Below, piece after piece: positions 1 to 8,117 of a DNA stretch of 39,540 bases; positions within the stretch are counted from its first letter, which is position 1; the number at the start of each line of letters is the position of its first letter. Made by a program: the position numbers and the translations under genes. Below the pieces are notes generated by a model. The model ran no database searches. It was given only the letters and a program-made list of their open reading frames with translations, and was not told the origin of the DNA. The DNA comes from Solibacteraceae bacterium. Lineage in GTDB: Bacteria > Acidobacteriota > Terriglobia > Bryobacterales > Bryobacteraceae. The stretch lies in the NCBI GenBank assembly GCA_021324015.1, contig JAJPJX010000144.1, positions 1 through 39,540 on the forward strand, read 5' to 3'.

Positions 1-489
1 GCCATGCGGGACGCCATCCGCATGTCCATCGATCACCTGAAGGAGAAGGCCAAGAAGGACAAGAAGGTCCTGGTGGTGGTCACCGACGGGAACGACAACA
101 GCAGCCTTATCAGCCTGGAGAATCTGGTGAAGAACGCCCAGCAGAGCGGCGTGCTGATCTACACCGTCGGCTTGCTGAGCGAGGAAGAGCATCGCGAGGC
201 CAAGCGCGCCAAGCGCGCCCTGGAAGCCCTGGCGGAGGCCACCGGCGGGCAGGTGTACTTCCCCAAGGAAGCCGCCGACGTGGACCGCATCGCGCACCAG
301 GTGGCCCACGATATCCGCAACCAGTACATCATCACCTACACCCCTTCGGACCAGAAGCTGGACGGCTCGTTCCGCCAGATTCGCGTGGTGGCCAACGGCC
401 CTGGGCGGCCCACCGTGCGCACGCGCACCGGCTACTACGCCACGCCGGAGGCCGCGACCTCGGCCCGCAACGCCTCGGGCGGGCCTTAA
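1..489 (+). CDS. VWA-domain protein of the acidobacterial type, C-terminal part
   Basis: The reading frame is open from the first base, so the N-terminus lies outside the window; the ATG at 4 is probably internal. The visible 160 or so residues match the second half of a von Willebrand factor A domain: a hydrophobic strand with VLVVVTDGNDN (the D of the distal MIDAS region), then GVLIYTVGL, then a segment on ATGGQVYFPKEAADVD, and an ending with YIITYTPS and RTRTGYYA. The IRNQY-IITY-PS and GYYA endings are typical of the VWFA-related family expanded in Acidobacteria (TIGR03436-like). Such proteins are usually secreted and of unknown role. The first MIDAS motif (DxSxS) is not in view. Confidence 0.85.
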   Translation, partial: AMRDAIRMSIDHLKEKAKKDKKVLVVVTDGNDNSSLISLENLVKNAQQSGVLIYTVGLLSEEEHREAKRAKRALEALAEATGGQVYFPKEAADVDRIAHQVAHDIRNQYIITYTPSDQKLDGSFRQIRVVANGPGRPTVRTRTGYYATPEAATSARNASGGP

Positions 490-496
490 ACTCCGC

Positions 497-700
497 ATGC
501 TGCGCATCCTCTGGCGACTGGCGCGCGGCCACCGGCTGCGTCCGTGGCGCAGCCCTTACCTGCGCTGGCGCATGGAAACGTACTGGGGAGTGCATGCCGA
601 CCAAGTTGGCTTTCGGGAGTTCTGGAGGTTCGCTTGGGACCGGCGCGCGGACCTGCTGCGCTATCTGAGGTGGGCGGAGAGGATGGATCGCGCGCGCTGA
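497..700 (+). CDS. Small Arg/Trp-rich hypothetical protein (67 aa)
   Basis: This short frame starts 7 bases after the stop of the VWA gene and could be co-transcribed with it. The product is basic and rich in Trp and Arg (for example LRPWRSPYLRWRMETYWG), with no signal peptide and no clear membrane span. The third codon positions are strongly GC-rich, as in neighbouring real genes, which supports coding. I do not recognise a family; overlapping longer frames in the same stretch are low-complexity Pro/Arg translations and look like shadows. Confidence 0.6.
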   Translation: MLRILWRLARGHRLRPWRSPYLRWRMETYWGVHADQVGFREFWRFAWDRRADLLRYLRWAERMDRAR

Positions 701-770
701 AACCGCGGCGGGCGCCAGCGGCCGGTTGTCCCCTCCGAACCGCCCGGCCGGCGGCGCCCGCCGGGGAGCC

Positions 771-950
771 TTACTTGTTCGGCTTGGCGGCCGTGCTGGA
801 CGAACTGGCGGACTTCTTGCCGTGCTTTTTGGTGGTGTGCTTCTTCGCGGTGGTCTTGGACTGGTTGGCCGGCGCGGGTTTATTCTGCGCGGCAAACGTG
901 AACGGCGTCAGGGCCGCGGCCATCGCGATCGCAAGGAACGTCTTCTTCAT
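771..950 (-). CDS. Small secreted Lys/Ser-rich protein (59 aa)
   Basis: The start is the ATG at 950 because it has a good ribosome binding site (GAGGAGAG, ending about 6 bases upstream) and begins a classic signal peptide: MKK, a hydrophobic stretch of about 14 residues, then FAAQ as a likely signal peptidase site. The mature part, about 39 residues, is almost only Lys, Thr, Ser, Ala and Pro (KKHTTKKHGKK, SASSSSTAAKPNK). It should be a highly basic, disordered exported peptide. Function unknown. A longer in-frame start at 1079 would put the signal peptide internally and is not chosen. Confidence 0.65.
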   Translation of the reverse strand: MKKTFLAIAMAAALTPFTFAAQNKPAPANQSKTTAKKHTTKKHGKKSASSSSTAAKPNK

Positions 951-1029
951 CGGGTCTCTCTCCTCTAAACGGGGCCTTTGTGCTCCGTTCAATTCCATGT
1001 TGCGGCCGGCAGCCCTACAATACGATAGC

Positions 1030-1106
1030 CTCGGCGGGCTAATCCGGCGACCGATTTGCGGGATGGGGCATACCCGCAATTCGGCCCGCGGATTAGACTC
1101 GGCGGG
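1030..1106. repeat. 58-bp imperfect palindrome flanked by 9-bp direct repeats
   Basis: The outer arms CTAATCCG (1039-1046) and CGGATTAG (1089-1096) are perfect inverted repeats; inside them CCGAtTTGCGGG (1051-1062) faces CCCGCAAtTCGG (1073-1084) with one mismatch. The sequence CTCGGCGGG occurs directly outside both ends, at 1030-1038 and 1098-1106. This is the layout of a tiny palindromic insertion with a target duplication (REP or MITE-like), though the direct repeats could be chance in GC-rich DNA. It lies between the divergent small secreted gene and the histidine kinase gene, so a role as a regulatory structure is the alternative. Confidence 0.55.
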
Positions 1107-1159
1107 GGATACCTGGGCCGGCGATTCCCGCCCATACTGAAACCGGAGAAGATGAAGAG

Positions 1160-2512
1160 GTGTTCACCTGGAAGCCGCGGCAGGCCGCCGTTCCCCGCGA
1201 AATCACACACCGGGCCATTCTGCGCGTGCTGGTGGGCGGCTTCGCCCTGGTCATTATCCTGCTGCTGACAGCCGCCTTTATGGAACTGCGGAACATCCGC
1301 TCCATTCGCGAGAGCGCCGCGGCGCTGGTCGATGACCAACTCGTAACCAATCGTCTCCTGGACGAGATCCAGCATCAGGAAGCCATCCTGGGCGAAGCCT
1401 TTTCCACGCTGGCTCGGGACCCGGACTCGGTGGAGCCCGACCGCATTCTGGCGCAATTGGCTGTGGCCGGCGAAAACATCGACCGCATCGTGGAGGCCGG
1501 TCTCCAAACCCCGCAGCAGCACTTGTGGCGGCAGCTACGCGAGGCCTCACAGGCCTTCTCCGCCGAAGCCCGCCGCATCCTCTCCATCGATGAACCCGAG
1601 ACCTTTGCTTCCCCCGAGCTGTTCCGCCGGCACGAGCGGGTGATCGCCGTGACGGCGCGCCTGATCGCGGCAAGTTACCGCCGGGCCGTCAGCGAGCAGA
1701 ACGAGGTGGATCGCCGCTCGGAGACGCTCCTGCGCGAGTCCATGCTGCTGCTGGGCGCCTGCCTGGTGCTGGCGCTGGCCATTACCGCCGCCACGGTGCG
1801 CATGACCACGCAATTATTCCGGCAGATGGAGTGGCAGACTGGAGAACTCAGCCGTGTTTCCTGGCACCTGCTCGAGGATCAGGAGACCACCGCGCGGCGC
1901 TTCTCCCACGAGCTCCACGATGAGTTAGGCCAGTCCCTCACCGCGGTGAAGGCCAACCTCTCCGCGCTCGAAGCCGCCGGCGGCGGGGACCCCGGGCGCC
2001 TGGCAGACTGCTTCCGCCTGGTGGACGAGGCCATCGGCAACGTGCGGCAGCTTTCTCAACTGCTGCGCCCCACGATTCTCGACGACTTCGGGTTGGATGC
2101 CGGACTGCGTTGGCTGGCCGAAGGCTTCACGCACCGCACTGGCATCGAGGTGGACTATCGCTCGGACCTCCAGGGCCGGTTGCCCGACGAGACCGAAACC
2201 CACCTGTTCCGCATCGCCCAGGAGGCGCTCACCAACGCAGCGCGGCACTCCGGCGCGCGCAAGGTGGAAATGTCGCTCGAATCAGCGGGCGGCGAGATCC
2301 GCCTGCGCATCCGCGACGACGGACGCGGACTGCCCCCCGTGGACGGGCGGCGTGCGGAAGGCCTGGGCATGACCGGCATGCGCGCCCGTGCGCGCAGCGC
2401 CGGCGGCGAGTTGCGCATCCGATCGAAAGAGAACCAGGGACTGGAGATCGAAGCCCGGGTTCCGGCCCAAGGCGCGAAACATGCGAGAGAAGATCCGTAT
2501 CCTGTTGGCTGA
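1160..2512 (+). CDS. NarL-type sensor histidine kinase (HisKA_3)
   Basis: This is a membrane sensor kinase of 450 aa with a GTG start. Two hydrophobic segments (about residues 21-41 and 194-215) bracket a mostly helical extracytoplasmic sensor region of about 150 residues. The kinase core follows: the H-box FSHELHDELGQ with phospho-acceptor His253, a dimerisation helix, the N-box RIAQEALTNAARH (Asn359), and the G-boxes DDGRGLP and GLGMTGMRARA of the HATPase_c domain. This is the HisKA_3/NarX-DegS class. The gene overlaps the next one, a LuxR-type response regulator, by 32 bases, so the two are almost surely translationally coupled partners. The ligand sensed cannot be told from the sequence. 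Confidence 0.93.
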   Translation: MFTWKPRQAAVPREITHRAILRVLVGGFALVIILLLTAAFMELRNIRSIRESAAALVDDQLVTNRLLDEIQHQEAILGEAFSTLARDPDSVEPDRILAQLAVAGENIDRIVEAGLQTPQQHLWRQLREASQAFSAEARRILSIDEPETFASPELFRRHERVIAVTARLIAASYRRAVSEQNEVDRRSETLLRESMLLLGACLVLALAITAATVRMTTQLFRQMEWQTGELSRVSWHLLEDQETTARRFSHELHDELGQSLTAVKANLSALEAAGGGDPGRLADCFRLVDEAIGNVRQLSQLLRPTILDDFGLDAGLRWLAEGFTHRTGIEVDYRSDLQGRLPDETETHLFRIAQEALTNAARHSGARKVEMSLESAGGEIRLRIRDDGRGLPPVDGRRAEGLGMTGMRARARSAGGELRIRSKENQGLEIEARVPAQGAKHAREDPYPVG

Positions 2513-3119
2513 CGACCATGCCGTAGTGCGGCAGGGGTTCAAGATGATTCTCGGCTCACAGCCCGATCTGGAGATCGTGGGCGAGGCGGGCAACGGCCGC
2601 GAAGCCGTAGAACTGGCCGAGCGCCTCCAGCCCGATGTGGTGGTCATGGACGTGGCGATGCCGGAACTGAACGGCATCGAGGCCACCCGCCGCCTGGCGG
2701 CTTCCGCCCCGCGCACTCGCGTACTGGCGCTGAGCATGCACAAGGACTCGGTCTACGTGCGCGAGATCCTGCGCGCGGGCGCGCGCGGCTACTTGCTGAA
2801 AGACGCCCTGGCCGCCGACCTGCTCAGCGCCGTGCGCGCCGTAGCCCGCGGCGAAGGCTACCTCAGCCCGGCAGTCTCCGACGCGGTGCTCAACGACTAC
2901 CGCCGCCACGTCACCGACCCCGTGGACCTGCTCACCAGCCGCGAGCGCGAAGTGCTCCAGATGATCGCCGAGGGCAAAACCAACAAGGAGATCGCTGGCG
3001 TGCTGAACCTCAGTGTCTACACCGTAGACGCGCACCGCGGACGGATCATGGAGAAGCTGAACGTGCACAACGTGAACGAACTGGTGCGCTTCGCCGTCCG
3101 CCATGGGTTGGTGGATTAG
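2481..3119 (+). CDS. NarL/FixJ-family response regulator
   Basis: Start chosen at the ATG at 2481 (MREKIRILLADDH), giving 212 aa; the frame continues upstream but only inside the kinase gene. The receiver domain has the acidic pair Asp11-Asp12, the phospho-acceptor Asp57 in VVVMDVAMP, and Lys107 in YLLKDA. The C-terminal LuxR-type helix-turn-helix spans about 150-212 with LTSREREVLQMIAEG and NKEIAGVLNLSVYTVDAHR. It is the cognate partner of the kinase just upstream and should act as a DNA-binding transcription regulator. No target operator can be identified in the window. Confidence 0.95.
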   Translation: MREKIRILLADDHAVVRQGFKMILGSQPDLEIVGEAGNGREAVELAERLQPDVVVMDVAMPELNGIEATRRLAASAPRTRVLALSMHKDSVYVREILRAGARGYLLKDALAADLLSAVRAVARGEGYLSPAVSDAVLNDYRRHVTDPVDLLTSREREVLQMIAEGKTNKEIAGVLNLSVYTVDAHRGRIMEKLNVHNVNELVRFAVRHGLVD

Positions 3120-3131
3120 GACGAAGGGACC

Positions 3132-3412
3132 TCATCCCGTCTTCCGCGCCCGGCGCGCCAGATAGTGCTGGTCCAGCGCCTGGCGAAGGAAGGGTTTGAT
3201 CACGGCCTGGCGGCTGACATTGAGCTCGCCGGCAGCCTGATCGAGTTCTCCCAACATGGATGCCGTGAAATCCACGTTGACTCTGGATCATCGCATCTCT
3301 GGTCCTGATAATACGGGCGGGAGAAGATCTCCTTCGCCTCCTCAAAGCCGATGCCGCGTTTCGGGTTCTTTCGCAACGCCTCGCTTTTCGCTTTGCTGAA
3401 ACAAAACCTCAC
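3132..3412 (-). pseudogene. Collapsed BrnT toxin / CopG-type antitoxin remnant
   Basis: Reading on the minus strand from a GTG at 3412, the first ~45 residues match the start of BrnT (DUF497) toxins: RFCFSKAKSEALRKN, then IGFEEAKEIFSRPYY and CDDPE. At about 3282 this similarity stops; a different frame then gives RVNVDFTASMLGELDQAAG and NVSRQAVIKPFLRQALD (3145-3287), the typical C-terminal half of a ribbon-helix-helix antitoxin, ending at a TGA at 3132-3134. A deletion appears to have joined the front half of the toxin to the back half of its downstream antitoxin out of frame. The toxin-first order fits the BrnT/antitoxin arrangement. The toxin's catalytic C-terminal region is absent, so it should be inactive. 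A TATACT box lies just upstream. Confidence 0.7.
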
Positions 3413-3442
3413 GCGCCCGCAAGTATAACAGCTATACCAGAG

Positions 3443-4705
3443 TTAGCCGAACCGCTCCAGCCACAGCACCCCGATGGCGATGGTCGCCAGTGTCACCGGA
3501 ATGCCTACCCGGGCGTACTCCCAAAACGTGATCTCGACCTCCGGCCGCGCCTTCTGCACCACGATCAGGTTGGCCACGGAGCCCAGAATAGTCAGGTTGC
3601 CCGCCAGCGTCGAGGACATGGCCAGGGTGAGCCAGGCGTGCGGCGGATTCGCCAGGCGGGGGACGAAAGGCTTGAAGACCAGCACCGCAGGCACGTTGCT
3701 CACCAGGTTTGAGAGCAGGGCCGCGAAAGCGCTCATGACCGCCGTGTGCTCCAGATGGAAGCGCGCGGCCCAGGCGAACAGGCCGGCCGAAAACGGCGTA
3801 CTCTCCATGGCTGCCACCACGATGAACAGGCCCACGAACAGCACCAGCAGGGACCAATCGATTTCGCGGTATATGCGCTCGGGCTTTACCCGCCGGGTAA
3901 TCAGCAGCAGCGCTCCGGCCACCAGCGCCACCTTGGCCACCGGCCAGCCCGCGAAGAAGAAGCAGATCATGCCGCCCGCGGCGGCCAGAGACTTGATCAC
4001 CAGCGGGCGGTGCACGCGCACGGCGTGCGTTTGCGGCGCCAGCGCCTCCTCCGCGCGAAATTCAGTGCGGTAGGCCAGGGCGATGGCCGCCACCACCACC
4101 ACCAGTCCGGCCAGCGCCACCGGCGCGAGCGCCAGGGTGAAGGCCCGGTAGCCGATGCCGGAGAAGCTGCCGATCATCATGTTCTGCGGGTTGCCGGTGA
4201 TGGTGGCCACGCTGCCGACATTCGAGGCCATGGCCACCGCCAGCAGGTAAGGCGCCGGGTTGCGCTCCAGCCGCCGCGTGACCTCCAGCACCAGCGGTGT
4301 AAGCACCAGGCACATAGTGTCGTTCACGAAAAAGGCCGAGAACACGCCGGAAACCAGGGCGACGGCCACCAGCAGCACCAGCGGCCGGTGCGCGTGCCGC
4401 ACCACCCAGGCGCTCACCAGCGTGAAGAAACCCGAGAGGCGCAGGTTGGCCACCACGATCATCATGCCGAACAGCAGAATAATGGTGTCGTAGTTGATGG
4501 CTGCGTAAGCCTGTTCCACGGTCAGCACGTTGAAGGCGATCATCAGGCTCGCGCCGATGATGGAGGCGCCGGTGCGGTCCACCCGAAAACCCGGCAGCCG
4601 GCCGATGGCCAGCACCAGATAAGTGAGCGAGAAGATCACTAGGGCGGTCAGCACGGGGGTCGGCGGGCGGCGGGTATAATCAAGGGAGTTGCGCTTCCAT
4701 TCCAT
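3443..4705 (-). CDS. ArsB/NhaD/CitM-superfamily ion transporter
   Basis: A polytopic inner-membrane protein of up to 420 aa with about 11-12 hydrophobic segments, of the IT superfamily (PF03600-like). Family signatures are the FVNDTMCLVLTPLVLEVTRR segment and the ASNVGSVATITGNPQNMM segment (the S-N-x-G-x2-x2-T-G-NP loop) in the first half, mirrored by LVSNVPAVLVFKPF and TLAGNLTILGSVANLIV in the second, so two inverted half-repeats are visible. The substrate could be arsenite, Na+/H+ or a dicarboxylate; no ars gene is nearby. The start at 4705 has a weak ribosome site; GTG at about 4651 (VLTALVIF) is an alternative. It is divergent from the DUF885 gene, with only 18 bases between the starts. 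Confidence 0.85.
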   Translation of the reverse strand: MEWKRNSLDYTRRPPTPVLTALVIFSLTYLVLAIGRLPGFRVDRTGASIIGASLMIAFNVLTVEQAYAAINYDTIILLFGMMIVVANLRLSGFFTLVSAWVVRHAHRPLVLLVAVALVSGVFSAFFVNDTMCLVLTPLVLEVTRRLERNPAPYLLAVAMASNVGSVATITGNPQNMMIGSFSGIGYRAFTLALAPVALAGLVVVVAAIALAYRTEFRAEEALAPQTHAVRVHRPLVIKSLAAAGGMICFFFAGWPVAKVALVAGALLLITRRVKPERIYREIDWSLLVLFVGLFIVVAAMESTPFSAGLFAWAARFHLEHTAVMSAFAALLSNLVSNVPAVLVFKPFVPRLANPPHAWLTLAMSSTLAGNLTILGSVANLIVVQKARPEVEITFWEYARVGIPVTLATIAIGVLWLERFG

Positions 4706-4723
4706 CGTAGCCCAGTCACGCGG

Positions 4724-6439
4724 ATGTCCCGATACCTATTTTTCTTTGCGGCCGGGTTGCTTATGATTCCCGGCGCCCGCTCCGAAACGGCACCCCTCGA
4801 GTTCCGGCGCCTCGCGGACCGCTTCTTCGAGGAAGCGTACTTCCGCTACCACCCCACCGAAGGCACCAGCGCCGGCTTCCATCAGTACGACGTTCGCCTC
4901 GAAGACTACTCCGCCGCCACCCGCCGAGAGGAAGCCGCTCTCCTGCACACCTTCCTGGGCGAGTTTGAAAGCCTGGATGCGCGAAGTCTTCCGCCGGAGG
5001 CCGCCGCGGACCGCGAGCTGCTGATCGCCCGCATCCGCTCCATGCTGCTGGATCTGGAAGAACTGCGCTCCTGGGAGAGGAATCCGGACTCCTATTCGAG
5101 CGGTGTCACCAACAGCATCTTCGGGATCATGAGCCGCCGCTTTGCACCCCCGGCGGACCGACTGCGAGCGGTGATTGCGCGTGAGAAGGCCATTCCGGCG
5201 GTGTTCGCGGAAGCCCGCGCGAATCTCAAAAATCCGCCGGAAATTTACACCCGGATCGCCCTGGAACAGTTGCCCGGAATAGTCTCGTTCTTCCGCAAGG
5301 ATGTGCCCGCGGCCTTCGCGGAGGTCCGCGAACGCGGCGCGTGGCCTGAATTCGAGACCGCCAACCGCGCGGTGATCGAGGCGCTACAGGCCTACGGGCA
5401 GTTCCTTCAGAACGACCTCCTGCCGCGCTCGCACGGCGAATTTCGCATCGGCGCGAAGAACTACCGGCGCAAGCTGGCGTACGACGAAATGGTGGACACG
5501 CCCCTCGATCGCCTGCTGGCCATCGGCGTCGAGGACCTGCGCCGCAACCAGGAGGCGTTGCGGGAAACCGCCGCCAAAATCAATCCGCGCGGCGAGCCGC
5601 GGCAGATCCTCGAAGACCTCGAAAAGGAGCATCCCGCGCCGGACCATCTGCTGACCACCTTCCGCGACGTGTTGAGCGGATTGCGCGATTTCATCGAGCA
5701 ACACGGCATTGTGGATATCCCCTCGCAGGTGCTGCCTATTGTCGAGGAGACGCCGCCCTTCATGCGCGCGCTGACCTTCGCTTCCATGGATACGCCGGGG
5801 CCCTTTGAAAAGGTGGCCAAGGAGGCTTTCTTCAACGTGACGCTGCCGGAGGCCGGGTGGGGCCCGCGGCAGGTGGAAGAACACATGGCGGCCTTTAATC
5901 GCGGCACCGTCATCAGCACCGCCATCCACGAAGCCTATCCCGGGCACTACGTGCAGTTCCAGTGGCTGCAGCAGGCCCCGTCGAAGACCCGCAAGCTGCT
6001 GTGGGCTTCTTCCAATGCCGAAGGCTGGGCGCATTACTGCGAGCAGATGATGCTGGACGAGAGCTACCACTCGGGCGACCTGGGGCTGCGCCTAGGCCAG
6101 TTGCAGGACGCGCTGCTGCGCGACGCCCGCTACATCGTGGGACTGGAGATGCACACCGGCCGCATGACCTTCGAGCAGGGCATCGAGTTCTTTATGAGGG
6201 AGGGCTACCAGACGCGCGCCGTCGCCGAGCGCGAAACCAAGCGCGGCACTGCCGATCCCACCTACCTGGTCTACACGCTGGGCAAGTTACAAATCCTCAA
6301 GCTGCGCGAAGACTACCGCCGGATGCAAGGCACCCGCTTCCACCTACGCGAGTTCCACGACCGGTTCCTCCGGCAGGGGGTGCCCCCAGTTAAAATTATC
6401 CGCCGCGCGCTCCTGGGCAACGATTCCCCCGTGCTATAA
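4724..6439 (+). CDS. Secreted DUF885 family protein, probable metallopeptidase
   Basis: 571 aa with an N-terminal signal peptide (hydrophobic LFFFAAGLLMIPGARS, cleavage near residue 20). The DUF885 core is complete, with the HEAYPGHYVQ motif at residues 402-411 (His402, Glu403, His408) and a downstream EGWAHYCEQMM segment whose Glu and His would complete a zinc site. This arrangement resembles M2/M32-like gluzincin peptidases, so peptidase activity is likely but unproven for the family. It ends 12 bases before the amidohydrolase gene on the same strand, so the two probably form an operon of exported hydrolases. Confidence 0.88.
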   Translation: MSRYLFFFAAGLLMIPGARSETAPLEFRRLADRFFEEAYFRYHPTEGTSAGFHQYDVRLEDYSAATRREEAALLHTFLGEFESLDARSLPPEAAADRELLIARIRSMLLDLEELRSWERNPDSYSSGVTNSIFGIMSRRFAPPADRLRAVIAREKAIPAVFAEARANLKNPPEIYTRIALEQLPGIVSFFRKDVPAAFAEVRERGAWPEFETANRAVIEALQAYGQFLQNDLLPRSHGEFRIGAKNYRRKLAYDEMVDTPLDRLLAIGVEDLRRNQEALRETAAKINPRGEPRQILEDLEKEHPAPDHLLTTFRDVLSGLRDFIEQHGIVDIPSQVLPIVEETPPFMRALTFASMDTPGPFEKVAKEAFFNVTLPEAGWGPRQVEEHMAAFNRGTVISTAIHEAYPGHYVQFQWLQQAPSKTRKLLWASSNAEGWAHYCEQMMLDESYHSGDLGLRLGQLQDALLRDARYIVGLEMHTGRMTFEQGIEFFMREGYQTRAVAERETKRGTADPTYLVYTLGKLQILKLREDYRRMQGTRFHLREFHDRFLRQGVPPVKIIRRALLGNDSPVL

Positions 6440-6451
6440 GGGCAGGCGGAG

Positions 6452-8113
6452 ATGAGGCGCTTACTGCCGGCCATGCTGATGTGCGCAACTCTTCCCCCGG
6501 CGGGTGCGCAGCCCGCCGCCGACCTCGCCCTGGTGCACGGCAAGATCTGGACCGTGAACGAGGCCCGCCCGCTGGCCCAGGCGCTGGCCTGCCGCGCCGG
6601 CCGGATCGTGGCAGTGGGCTCCGACGCGGACATCCACCCTTGGATCGGCGGCGCCACCAAAGTGGTCGATCTGCATGGGCGGCTGGTGGCGCCGGGCTTC
6701 AACGACGCGCACGTGCATTTCTATACCGGGGGCCGCAACCTCACCAGCGTGCAGTTGCGGGATGCGCGCAGCCCGGCCGAATTCCGCGCGCGCATTCGCG
6801 AGTTCGCCTCCAAGCTGCCCCTGGGGCGCTGGATCACCGGCGGCGACTGGGATCACGAAAACTGGAGCCCGGCGGAATTACCCGCGCGCCAGTGGATCGA
6901 CGGGGACACACCGCAAAATCCGGTCTTCATCAACCGTCTGGACGGGCACATGGCCCTGGCCAACTCGCTGGCGCTGAAACTGGCGGGCATCACGCGCCAG
7001 ACCCCCGATCCGCCGGGCGGCGCCATCGTGCGGGATGCGCGGGGCGAGCCCACCGGCGTGCTGAAGGACGCCGCCCTGGAGGCCGTGAACCGCGTGGAGC
7101 CGCCACCCACGCCCGCGGAGATCGCCGAAGCCCTGCGCGCCGCCATGCGCTACGCGGCGGAAAACGGAGTGACCAGCGTGCAGGACATGTCCGCCGCGCC
7201 GGAGATCCTGCGTGTCTATCAGGATCTGCTGGCCGCCGGCGAACTGACGGTGCGTGTCTACGGCGCCCAGCCGCTGGCCTCCTGGCAGCGCCTGGGGGGC
7301 ATCGGCCTGCACGGCGCCTTCGGCGGCGACAAGCTCAAAATCGGCCTGCTCAAGGGCTTCGCCGATGGCTCACTGGGCTCCACCACGGCGCTTTTCTTCG
7401 ATCCGTACCTGGACGCCCCCCAGACCTCCGGTCTGGCCTCCGATGAGATGATCCCCGAAAGCAAGATGCGGGATCGCATTCTCGATGCCGACCGCGCCGG
7501 CTTGCAAGTAGCCGTACACGCTATCGGTGACAAAGCCAATCACCTCATCCTCGGCATGTTCGAGCAGGCCGAGCGGCAGAATGGGCGGCGCGACCACCGC
7601 TTCCGCATCGAGCACGCCCAGCACCTGCGGCCGGAAGACATCCCGCGCTTCGCCCGGCTGCGCGTGATCGCTTCCATGCAGCCGTATCACGCGATCGACG
7701 ACGGCCGCTGGGCGGAAAAGCGCATCGGCCCGGAGCGCGCCAAAGGCGCCTACGCCTTCCGCGCGCTTCTGGACGCGGGCGCCGTGCTGGCTTTCGGTTC
7801 GGACTGGTTTGTCGCGCCGATGCAGCCGCTGATGGGCATCTACGCCGCGGCCACGCGCCGCACCCTGGATGGCAAGCATCCCGAAGGCTGGGTGCCCGAA
7901 CAGAAGATCAGCGTCGCCGAGGCTATCCGCGCGTACACCATGGGATCAGCCTACGCCGCGTTCGACGAACACAACAAGGGCTCCCTCGAGGCCGGAAAGC
8001 TAGCGGACCTGGTCGTGCTTTCCGACGACATCCTGACCATTCCCCCCGCTGAAATCGCCCGCACCCGCGTGGTGCTGACCGTCTTCGACGGGAGGATTAT
8101 CTACCAGAGATAA
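6452..8113 (+). CDS. Exported amidohydrolase, YtcJ-like family 3
   Basis: 553 aa with a short signal peptide (about 1-19, ending PAGAQ) and a good ribosome site, GGCGGAG just before the ATG. The metal-dependent amidohydrolase fold is complete: the small beta domain ([13 protein letters not shown]), the HxH motif in FNDAHVHF (His87, His89), GDWDHENW, then [19 protein letters not shown] and FGSDWFVAP carrying the later His and Asp ligands, and the C-terminal [15 protein letters not shown] strand typical of the family. Substrate unknown (exoenzyme regulatory and N-substituted formamide deformylase-type proteins belong here). Follows the DUF885 gene closely. Confidence 0.9.
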   Translation: MRRLLPAMLMCATLPPAGAQPAADLALVHGKIWTVNEARPLAQALACRAGRIVAVGSDADIHPWIGGATKVVDLHGRLVAPGFNDAHVHFYTGGRNLTSVQLRDARSPAEFRARIREFASKLPLGRWITGGDWDHENWSPAELPARQWIDGDTPQNPVFINRLDGHMALANSLALKLAGITRQTPDPPGGAIVRDARGEPTGVLKDAALEAVNRVEPPPTPAEIAEALRAAMRYAAENGVTSVQDMSAAPEILRVYQDLLAAGELTVRVYGAQPLASWQRLGGIGLHGAFGGDKLKIGLLKGFADGSLGSTTALFFDPYLDAPQTSGLASDEMIPESKMRDRILDADRAGLQVAVHAIGDKANHLILGMFEQAERQNGRRDHRFRIEHAQHLRPEDIPRFARLRVIASMQPYHAIDDGRWAEKRIGPERAKGAYAFRALLDAGAVLAFGSDWFVAPMQPLMGIYAAATRRTLDGKHPEGWVPEQKISVAEAIRAYTMGSAYAAFDEHNKGSLEAGKLADLVVLSDDILTIPPAEIARTRVVLTVFDGRIIYQR

Positions 8114-8117
8114 CGGC

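Noticed and set aside
544-1140. Plus strand frame of 198 codons across 544-1140
   Set aside because: It overlaps the small secreted gene and the palindrome region and has no consistent coding signs.
3746-4642. Plus strand frame of 298 codons
   Set aside because: His/Gln/Arg-rich translation, the mirror of the transporter gene on the other strand.
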